From positions 1 through 21,181 of the forward strand of contig JADGJH010000318.1 in assembly GCA_027596945.1 (NCBI GenBank): DNA of 21,181 nucleotides. The letters run 5' to 3'. A program made the translations under genes and the position numbers. The notes beneath the pieces were generated by a model. It did not search any database, was not told the DNA's origin, and saw nothing but the letters and a program-made list of their open reading frames with translations. How positions within the stretch are numbered: the stretch's first letter is position 1; every line of letters begins with the position of its first letter. Positions 11,295 to 19,449 of the stretch are shown here, piece after piece. The stretch is from Physocladia obscura (taxonomy: Eukaryota; Chytridiomycota; Chytridiomycetes; Chytridiales; Chytriomycetaceae).

Positions 11295-14200
11295 ATGAAA
11301 GAAACTGGGAATTCGACTGAACTGGAAGCATCCTCAAGCATTAGTCTTGATTCTGATTCTGCCTCTGTTTCCGATTCGGATTTTTGCGCTGGCTCTAACT
11401 CGTGCGCTGTTTCAAACAATTTTCCAAGTTTGAATGCAATATTCACAGCATTGCCATCTCCCCGCGACGTCACTTCCCACAGTCATTTTAATGCCGCCGA
11501 TTTTATCGAAACTGCACAATCTCATTTGCAAACGCAGCTCTTTGATCACCAGATTCGTTCTGCTGCACAGATGGCGGCAATCGAAACCCATTATCACAGT
11601 AATTCATCTGTGGCATTTTCAATTCCTGGTGGTATTCTTTGCGAAGAGATGGGTACCGGAAAAACGCTGATAGTTATTGCTTTAATTGCTGGCTCTTTGA
11701 GTACCGCGCCAGTCCGGAATGGTGGAGGTGGCTGGACAATCAAAATGCAGAATGAGCTGTCGTCGCAAAATTTGCCACACAATACGGCTGAGAATGTTTT
11801 ATCTTTTCTGCATTGGAAAAAGGAAAGCAAACAAGCGCCAATAAAATTCATTACCAACACCACTATTGTTTCAAATCAAAATGTGCCCTCTTTGGTCAAT
11901 TTATGTCTTCTCGCTGTGAAGCTTTCTTTTAACGATCCCAACTCAATTCCTGACCATTTATATCCAACTTTCAACTCCATCCAGCAATATTATTCTGTTC
12001 CGATTTTCAGAAATTCGCTCAAGCCTGCCAGAGGTCAGCAGCAAGAAACACCCACTGAATCTGAGCCTATATTGTTGTCCAATATTTCATTGATTGTTGT
12101 CCCGGACACGCTTGCAAATCAGTGGATCAATGAATTCAACAAACACGTTTCATCTCCCACGGCTTCTCAAGAGAGCATAAATCGGCTTGATTTGGTTAGA
12201 AAGTCAGACATACTTCCACCACTTGGAGAGCTGCAGCAATATAATGTCATTCTCATCACACATACTCGGCTCAAGATAGAGGCGAAAGGAGATTTCACTC
12301 CCCCTCCTTCTTCTGTTCCTCGTAATAAATGTGACTGTTCATATAAAGGCAAAACGCGAGAAAAAGATTGCCGCTGTCCAAAGTTGAAAACACAAGATGC
12401 TTCTCCATTTGCATACATCCATTTTAAAAGAATTATTTTCGATGAAGGGCATTTGGTGTCGTACAGCGGTCTGCGACTTCCATCTACCCAACTACTTGAA
12501 ATTTTAGCTACTTTAAAATCAGAATTCAGATGGGTCTGTTCTGGAACGCCATTGCCAAATATTTTGATTGATGACGAGGATAACATTGCTGGTCATGTAA
12601 ATCACATTGAAATTATGGATGCTCGGCAGAAATTGGATTTGAAGAAACTTCAAGGCATCCTTGTTGATTTTATCGGAATGGAATTTCTGAAAACGGAGAA
12701 TGAATATGACGATAAGCAGTAAGTGTCATACAACTTCAGATTTTTCTTCACTGACTGAATACAATTATATACTTGTTCATCTTTTTTTTTTTTTTTAGGA
12801 TTACCAAAGGGGTAGAAGAAATAGATATGGGCACAAATGCAAAAACGGACACAAAAACAAATCGTTTTAAAAAGTTAATAATTGATCGATGGAACAAGAA
12901 AGAGCATGGAATACCTGAATTTTTGAGTGAACTTTTCCAAGCAACCATGGTTAGGCACCAACCACAAGATATTTATTGTGACATTGAATGTATTTACTAT
13001 TTTTTATTATTAATATTTTTGTTTGCTTCCTTTGGTACTTTCACTCAAGTTATTTTCAAGTGCCTCCACTTTGTGAAAGTAGGATTTTGCTCCGAATGTC
13101 ACAACAAGAAAAAATGAACATCAATGTTTTGATCTCTTTGATAAAAAGTAACACCATTCTGACGGAACGCGAAGGAGTTGATTATCTTGGTCACGAAAGA
13201 CAGCGAAAAGCATTGAAGACTGCAATAGACAAGTATTATAATTGTTCTCATGAAAATTATTGAATTGTTTCTTTCTTTTTCAGTCTTCGACGCGCACACT
13301 TCTACTTATTTGGTGCTGGAATTTTGGAACATATTGAAGGATCTTTGCTGTCTGCAAATGAAGCGCTTACAAAATCTCTTTCTGGTCAAAAGTCGTTTGA
13401 TATTACCGATTTGCAGACAATAGTTTCATACTTTCAAATTGCAGCTGACAAAAATTCGTTCTATGTAAAGTTGCAACAACATGCAAATTCTGATGTCATG
13501 TATTTTGTGCAAGGTGATGGTTGCCAAGAATGTTTTCATCAAATGACAGCTGGTTTTTGGGCTGGTGGAACTGACGGCGCTAAGATGGCAGGAAGAAAAA
13601 AAGGTATTTGGATGAAGAATGGTGAAATTCTGGAATTGAGGAAGAAAATCAAGCTTTCTTTGGAAAATGCAAATTTTACCCAGTTTGTTTCATTATTATT
13701 ATTATTATTATTATTATTTTTAGACGCTAAACTTGGATAATTCCAGAGACTCTTTTCGATTATCAGAAGATGAAATTACGTCATATTCAATCTCAGCCCA
13801 GGCTGTTGAATCGAAGAAACGTTCTTCTGTGAATTTCTTTGAACCGAACAACAAGAAAATCTTTACCATACCAGAAAAATCTCCACACGAAGCAAAAATT
13901 GTAAAAAGCAAACAAACTGCACAATCAGCATCTGTCTCAAAAGCAACCAAAAAAAAAAATCAATCCATACAGCAAAATGTCGTAACAACAGTCAATTCAA
14001 CCAATTATCTGAAGACTCCACCACAATCACACAAAAAAAATTCATTCACGAAAGATCTGACAAATTCAATCGTGGTAGAAAAGGGTGATGAAAGTACAGA
14101 CGAAGATTTTTTTGCAGGCTTGCCGCCGCCTCCAGTTTCTGTCGGACACAACGTTTTCTTCGCTGTGGATCAAGACTTTCACGATTCTGATATTTCAACA

Positions 14201-15028
14201 TCAACAAAAACTGGTCGCTTTTGTGAGCAGATTACACCTTTGGACAATGGATTGTTGTGTGACTCATGTGCACGAAAATGCTGGGAGGGAAAAAATTGCG
14301 CTAATAAGTCACTGGCGCTTAAAATTACAAGCACACTCTCCACGAAAATCACATATATTGGCGCGCAAATTTTGAAATTTTATAAAACCGAAAAATTAAT
14401 CGTTTTCACAACAGTAAGTTTGTTTATTTGTGTTGTTATTTTTATTATTTTATTTTTATATTTTTTACCTCAAAGCACTGGGAGGAACAACATGGCGTAC
14501 ATCAATTTTGTGAGCTATTTGGAATCAAACACTTGTCTTTTGCCGCATCAGTGAGTAACACTTCTCCCCTCTCTTTCTCACTCAAAATACTATCAATAGG
14601 GACAAAGTACGATCGAAAAATCAATGAACGTGACAACATTCAACACAAGTGACAATGTACGTGTTTTTATATTGAACCTTGCTGATGCTTCACATGGCCT
14701 TGATTTGAGCTCTGCCTCCCGTGTGTTTTTTTTGCGCCCTGTTCCTGCCTATGCAACATATGTACAAGCAATCAAACGTGCACATCGAGTTGGTTGTGTT
14801 GCACCTGTTCATGTTGAAGTTCTTGTATTTGAGAATACAATTGAGGAGCGTGTGGGGTTGGACGATATACAAAACAGGGAGGAAAGAATAAAAGGGGGGA
14901 CGAAAGAAAGAATGGAAAATTTAAAAATGAAGGATCTGATTGATGTTTCGCCCTTTGTTGAGTATGCAGACTCAAATTCCGACGAGTCGCCCTGTTTTGA
15001 CTTTAATTTTTTCGACATTAAGGAATGA
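11295..15028 (+). CDS. Divergent SNF2-family ATPase (helicase-like) with Cys-rich insertions
   Basis: Exons: 11295-12718, 12799-12989, 13061-13232, 13284-13686, 13724-14413, 14476-14550, 14600-15028; in phase, 1127 aa. The N-terminus is Ser/Asp-rich. The first lobe has LFDHQIRSAAQMA (Q-motif-like), Walker A EEMGTGKT (about 117-124), IVVPDTLANQW (Ia), RIIFDEGH (motif II, DEGH at 383-386) and CSGTPLPN (III). Then TMVRHQ, and LPPLCESRILLR followed by LIKSNTILTEREGVDYL, a segment I associate with a fungal SNF2 subgroup. The second lobe has KLIVFTT (IV), ASHGLDLSSASRVFFL (V) and QAIKRAHRVG (VI). Two Cys clusters look zinc-binding: CxC-x10-CxC (346-361) between motifs Ia and II, and C-x11-C-x2-C-x3-C-x5-C (897-922) before motif IV. 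No complete RING finger is seen. A basic, Ser-rich spacer (about 731-895) separates the lobes. Probably nuclear, in DNA repair or chromatin remodelling; which pathway is unknown. Confidence 0.85.
13687..13723 (+). other. 37-nt intron made mainly of nine ATT repeats (SNF2 gene, intron 4)
   Basis: GTTTC, then (ATT)9 at 13692-13718, then TTTAG. Reading through gives a poly-Leu run and a stop, while removing it joins ...FTQF to TLNLDN in phase 0. The alternative donor at 13683 gives an in-frame stop at once. It is the shortest intron in the window and has no obvious branch-point motif. Confidence 0.65.
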
Positions 15029-15070
15029 AAAAACAAAACAAAATACTTCAATAATGATGACTCGGTGAGG

Positions 15071-15076
15071 TTTATT
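15071..15076 (-). terminator. Poly(A) signal AATAAA of HAS1
   Basis: AATAAA on the minus strand lies 43 nt past the HAS1 stop. It sits in the 91-bp gap between the convergent SNF2 (stop at 15028) and HAS1 (stop at 15120) genes, so the two 3' UTRs probably overlap. Confidence 0.5.
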
Positions 15077-15119
15077 TGAGACACATTTTCTCAAGAAAAA
15101 TTTTAAAAAAAAAGATACT

Positions 15120-17275
15120 TTAACGGCTCCACTGTCTCCCATCAGCACTAGTTCTTCCTCCATTCGTCATTTGTCCATCCCTGTTCTTCAAATAAACGTC
15201 TTTACCTTCCTCGGCCTTTTTTCTGAACCCGGTCCCAAACTGTTTCCCAGTGCTCCGTCTCTGAACACGATCAGTTTTTCCACTCGCGCCAATCAGCAAG
15301 TTATTTACTTTCGGTGGAACACTGAATCCAAACGCCTTTGCAACCTTTTGCATATCCAATGATGTAACATCAAAGACTTTCTTGAGCGCGTGGGATGCAT
15401 ATGCCTGTAGATATGACCGGTACCCGTCCGTTGCACTCTTGTGCAAGTAATAATTTTTGGATACGAGTTTTTCCAGTTGTGATTGTACGTTTGCGATCTT
15501 TTCAGCAGGGAATTGGTACTCATTAAGTGGGACTTTGGCATGTTTCAGGTATCGAAGAAATCCAAGCTCGCTGGGAAGAAGGAAAAGAAGTGCACGCCCA
15601 TTTTTGTTCGCTCCCCGAGCAGTACGTCCGACACGGTGAATGTAATCCTATTTTTATTTTATTATTTCTACTAAATATGAAATTTTGTTTTAAACTTACT
15701 CTCGGATCATCAGGTGGGTCATATTGGATAATCCAATCAACAGCCGGAATATCTAAGCCTCTCGCAGCAACGTCTGTGCAAAGTAAAATTCCGCTTTCCG
15801 CATTCACAAATTCGAAAAACGTGTTTGTGCGTTTCTGCTGTTTCTGCCGTCCGTGCAAATCGAGAGCAGGAATGTCAATGTAGTTGAGTAACTCAGCGTG
15901 GTACTTGACACTATTGCAACTGCTGAAGAAGACAATAATCTTCTTTTTTTTCATGTTCTTTTTCAAAAATGTGAAGAGAACAAGGAATCGCGAATCAGAT
16001 GGACAGACTACATAGCCCTGCTCGAGGCCTTCAACGGTTGCCTTTTCCTTGTGTTCATCGACGTTGATGTACAATGGGGCTTTTTTTAAAGATACGCGAG
16101 CCAAGTCACTGACCTTTGTCGTTTGAGTTGCTGAAAATAACATGGATTGGCGCTCTAAAGTAATTTTAGAAAAGGCCAAAAAAAAGCAAACTTGAACAAA
16201 CCAGTTGGGAGAATTTTAATAATTTGGTGCATCTCCTCCTCAAAACCGGCTTCCAAAATACGATCTGCTTCATCAATCGTAAGAATTTTTAAGTTCTTGA
16301 AAATAAAGCCCTTGGTGTTTTGCAAGTGATCAAGCAATCTTCCCGGTGTAGCAACGAGCAGATTCACACCCTTCTTGAGACGTTCAGCTTCTCCATTGCG
16401 ATTCGCACCACCCATCACGATACCAAACGTTTGATGGTGATGCTTGAGAAGTTCTTTCGCAACGCCAAAGATTTGTAAAGCAAGTTCGCGAGTTGGAGAT
16501 ATGACAATAACACCCGTTCCATTGCGAGGCTTGAATTTGAGGCGACATAGAAGTTCAATTGCGGGAATCAAAAATGCAAGCGTTTTTCCAGAGCCTATTG
16601 AATAAAACAAAACGTCGAAGGTAAGGGTTGATTGGTTGTCATTTTTTTTTTGGTTTTTGTTGTACCAGTCTTCGCTGCACCAAGAATATCGCGACCAGTC
16701 ATGGCTGCGGGAATACTTCTAGCCTGAACTTCAGTCATTTGCTTGAATCCCATTTCGACAATCGCTTTTGCCGTGTTTTCGGTGACTTTCAAAGCTGAGA
16801 AATCTCTATTGATAACTTCTGATGACGACTCTTTGGCCGAACCTGATGGAACAGTTGGCTGCTAATATAATTGGGGAAAAAAAGGGAGCAGATGGAGAAG
16901 TTGTTGCATTAGACAACGAAAGAAACCTTCAAGTTCTGCGAGGACATCATTTGCACCGTCCGTCCTTTCGTTTTCGGTATTACTTTCATTCTTGTTCCCA
17001 TCCTCGTCATCCTGATCTTCATCATCGCTAGCGTCATCACCGTCGCTATCAGCAGTAGCTACAGCTTTTTCGCCATCAGAATTATCAGCATCATCATCGC
17101 CAGAATCGTTATCCTGTTCACTGTCTTTATCCAGCACTTCCTCCACTGGCTCTGTTTTTGCTTTCTTTGCAGCATGTTCTTTGCTGTCTTTTACGCTTTG
17201 CTCATTGCGCCGGGAGTTCTGATTGCGATTGCTTCCATTGGCCAAAACTTGATGTTCATGTTGCGGTCGCTTCAT
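15120..17275 (-). CDS. HAS1: DEAD-box RNA helicase Has1/DDX18
   Basis: ATP-dependent RNA helicase of the nucleolus, needed for 40S and 60S ribosomal subunit maturation. Exons: 17275-16927, 16842-16666, 16594-16202, 16154-15700, 15647-15120; GT-AG, in phase; 633 aa (yeast Has1 about 505, human DDX18 about 670). The first about 115 residues are a strongly acidic, low-complexity tail (runs of Asp/Glu). Then the core: [10 protein letters not shown] and the Q motif; AKTGSGKT (Walker A, 173-180, its codons split by an intron); PTRELALQ (209-216); [17 protein letters not shown] (DEAD at 283-286); [31 protein letters not shown] and HRVGRTAR (motif VI). The family-specific C-terminal domain follows ([31 protein letters not shown]) and a basic tail. 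The acceptor of intron 1 at 16843/16842 was chosen because it alone among nearby sites keeps the conserved lead-in in frame. Confidence 0.95.
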
Positions 17276-17351
17276 TTTTCACAAAAAAAAAAAAAGAAAA
17301 GAGAGAAAAAAAGAGTGCGTAATGACAGAAGACTACAAGATCAACTATTCC
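17276..17351 (-). promoter_or_regulatory. 76-bp gap between the acetyltransferase stop and HAS1 ATG
   Basis: Co-oriented genes. On the minus strand the gap is T-rich close to the HAS1 ATG (pyrimidine tracts at about 17281-17311). It must serve as both the acetyltransferase 3' end and the HAS1 promoter. No AATAAA is seen. Confidence 0.35.
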
Positions 17352-18923
17352 TTAATCCAAGCCACTAATGTAGTCGTTTCGCATTCTCGGAAACAAAATA
17401 TCTAAGAACTTTGCAGAATAAGTGCTGGCCATCACCTCATTCAGCTCCAACAATTCTGAACAAGTTCTGAAACCTAACACCATCCTCTCTAAACTTGTTT
17501 TCCCCAGCGCCACAAAAACTTGCTCTGGATTCTTTTGCTCCGTTTTGATTGTTACATCAGACGGTGTAGTAACACTGACAACAACGCCTTTTTCAACAGA
17601 CAAAATTGCAGCATTTGTACCATTATTATAGTTTTTTGCCAGAATAACCACACCATTATATCTTGCATACAATACACTTGATTTTAAACGTGCATTCAAG
17701 ACAGGCAATATTTGATTCAGAAATTGAATCTGATTGCCAATGCGTGTGTACCAATAATACGGAGGTTCTACGATTGGAAGAACAGACGATATTACAGACG
17801 TATACGCGGGATGACTTTTCCCAAATTTCAAAGAGAACTTCCAGTTGGCATCAAGTTCGGTTACTTTCGTATCAATTGTCGGTTCTGCGACATTTGGGGC
17901 GCTACTTTCCGATTCATTCACATATGCCGCCGAAATCGCAGCTTTGTATTCCGGATAATGATTCAAAAAGAATTCCGGGAGCCATGAAAGGAGTGCTTTA
18001 GTTGCCTCTGTCCAAGATATATCGGTATCGCTAGCAAGCTCAAAGCGCTTAACCGCCCCACCAAAGGCATTAATTTTCACAAAGCCGACAGCCGAAAATA
18101 CTTGTTCCTCTGTTTCCAAAGAGTCAGTATGCTCTAAAATCCATAAAGAATATTTAGTAAAGTTTCCAGCCGAGCGACTTGCGATAACATTGCGCCAGTA
18201 TTCTTTGTTCAGGTCAGTCCAAATTTCATCTCGAAGCGCACACGCCGAACGGGTCACATTTTCCAAGAACTCTGCATCGGAAACAGTCGCCAGACGAAAT
18301 CTGAAGTTTGGCGACTTCGCTGCAACAATACTCGAAATAGTGGCATATGTCCCACTCACTCCAGCATTTCTGTGCGGCGATGCATCATACCCAAACCGAG
18401 TGTAGTAAAGTGGCATGCCGCCGATGAACTGCAGAGGAGCGCCCAGCGATTCGGCCCACTCGTGATGCACGTCAAAATGTTTTTTAACGAAGCCTTGCGC
18501 GCGGTATTCTGGATCTGTGCCGACAGCTTCGGGGCGCGTGACAAGAAATGGAACGCGAACGTCGGCGAACGAGTAGAACCAGACTTGCGGAACGGAATAG
18601 ACAGAGGAGACAATCTCGTTTTTGTCGGTGTTCACAATGACAGTGAAGCAGGAAGGATCGAGTAATGGGTGGGCATGGGAAGTGGCAGTGAAGATTTCGT
18701 TTGTGCTGCGGCCGGCGGAGGGAAAGTGAATGCGGGCATTGAAAGCCGAAAGAGCCGGGCCGTCGCTGAGTTCAGCACGACGCAGCACGAGGCCCGGTCC
18801 GATGGCAATGGGAGACGGACAGAGAAGTGGCCTCGCAGGATTAGCGCTGTTGACATGCGTGTACAAGTCTCCTAAACGGCTTCCTTCTTCCGATTCGCTT
18901 TGTTTGCCCTCGTTGACTTCCAT
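17352..18923 (-). CDS. GNAT-family N-acetyltransferase, bacterial-like, intronless
   Basis: Single exon of 523 aa; the ATG at 18923 is the first in the long frame (the frame is open to 18965 without an ATG). The N-terminal GNAT domain has LRRAELSDGPALSAF (strand 1/helix 1), then VGTDPEYRAQGFVKKHF (about 134-150, the acetyl-CoA pyrophosphate loop, here RAQGF in place of the usual R-x-x-G-x-G/A) and GGMPLYYTRFGYDAS (168-182). The combination of a 'RxxGLVR'-like loop followed by 'GIPYYYRQFGY'-like sequence is a pattern I know from a bacterial GNAT family also seen in some fungi. The remaining about 340 residues resemble no family I recognise with certainty; they may include a second GNAT-like half and an SCP2-like region, as in Eis-type enzymes. 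Substrate unknown. It is the only complete gene here without introns, which fits acquisition from bacteria or retroposition. Confidence 0.75.
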   Translation of the reverse strand: MEVNEGKQSESEEGSRLGDLYTHVNSANPARPLLCPSPIAIGPGLVLRRAELSDGPALSAFNARIHFPSAGRSTNEIFTATSHAHPLLDPSCFTVIVNTDKNEIVSSVYSVPQVWFYSFADVRVPFLVTRPEAVGTDPEYRAQGFVKKHFDVHHEWAESLGAPLQFIGGMPLYYTRFGYDASPHRNAGVSGTYATISSIVAAKSPNFRFRLATVSDAEFLENVTRSACALRDEIWTDLNKEYWRNVIASRSAGNFTKYSLWILEHTDSLETEEQVFSAVGFVKINAFGGAVKRFELASDTDISWTEATKALLSWLPEFFLNHYPEYKAAISAAYVNESESSAPNVAEPTIDTKVTELDANWKFSLKFGKSHPAYTSVISSVLPIVEPPYYWYTRIGNQIQFLNQILPVLNARLKSSVLYARYNGVVILAKNYNNGTNAAILSVEKGVVVSVTTPSDVTIKTEQKNPEQVFVALGKTSLERMVLGFRTCSELLELNEVMASTYSAKFLDILFPRMRNDYISGLD

Positions 18924-19449
18924 TTGTTTTTCCGTTTGATTCTTCCGATATTCCCATTTCAACAATCATGTGGCGCCATCATCGTGGCTAAGTTGGTTAA
19001 TTCACCAGATTCACCCAAATGAATAAATAAACACCTTGAACCCAAAAACTCAAGAATTCGCCGCCAGACTCTTTCATATTTTGTTCCGACATCAAACAGC
19101 GACGCCTTATCACAGAGATGAGTTCCGATAAAAAGATTCAAGAGTCCATCTCCACACATTGACAGCAGTTCTTTTTTGCAAAAGAGCAAAGCCAATCAAC
19201 TCCTGTCATTTTTCTTTTTTTGTCATCTGTTTTCCTTTTTCAATGCACGTGACTCAAGAAATTTTTCAAAAATTTGACAAACTCAACTAAACTTCCAAAG
19301 TGTATACGCTATGCTCCCTTTAACTCACCGACTTTGAATCTATCTTACTTTAATCTGATGCAATGATGGAGATAATCGTGCTCCTGTCTTGGAATTGCTT
19401 CGTTGAAATAATGAAAAAATGAAAAAGAAAAAAAAAAATTGTAATTCAA
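18924..19449. promoter_or_regulatory. 526-bp divergent intergenic region (acetyltransferase / GH55 glucanase)
   Basis: The only stretch over 300 bp without a convincing gene. It contains a composite CACGTG plus TGACTCA site (19246-19256), an 8-bp inverted repeat with a 1-nt spacer (19259-19275), and a purine-rich A tract just upstream of the glucanase ATG. Two out-of-frame ATGs precede the glucanase ATG (about 19411 and 19419) and could act as upstream start codons. A 78-codon minus-strand frame at 18959-19195 shows no recognisable protein. Confidence 0.5.
19246..19256. promoter_or_regulatory. Overlapping E-box (CACGTG) and AP-1/Gcn4-type (TGACTCA) sites
   Basis: CACGTG at 19246-19251 and TGACTCA at 19250-19256 share two bases. 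In fungi these are the consensus sites of bHLH factors (Cbf1/Pho4 type) and bZIP factors (Gcn4/AP-1 type). It lies about 195 bp upstream of the glucanase ATG. The match is exact; function is inferred. Confidence 0.35.

Noticed and set aside
13692..13718. (ATT)9 read as a poly-Leu coding tract
   Set aside because: Read-through ends in a stop a few codons later and loses the second helicase lobe; treating it as part of an intron restores the frame.
16843..16870. Acceptors at the upstream TTAG and GCAG for HAS1 intron 1
   Set aside because: Both put the conserved DFSALKV lead-in out of frame with the donor at 16927/16926; the CATCAG acceptor keeps it in frame.
18959..19195. 78-codon minus-strand open frame upstream of the acetyltransferase
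   Set aside because: It has no recognisable motif or family likeness. It could be a 5' exon, but no splice pair joining it convincingly to the acetyltransferase was found, so it is treated as intergenic.
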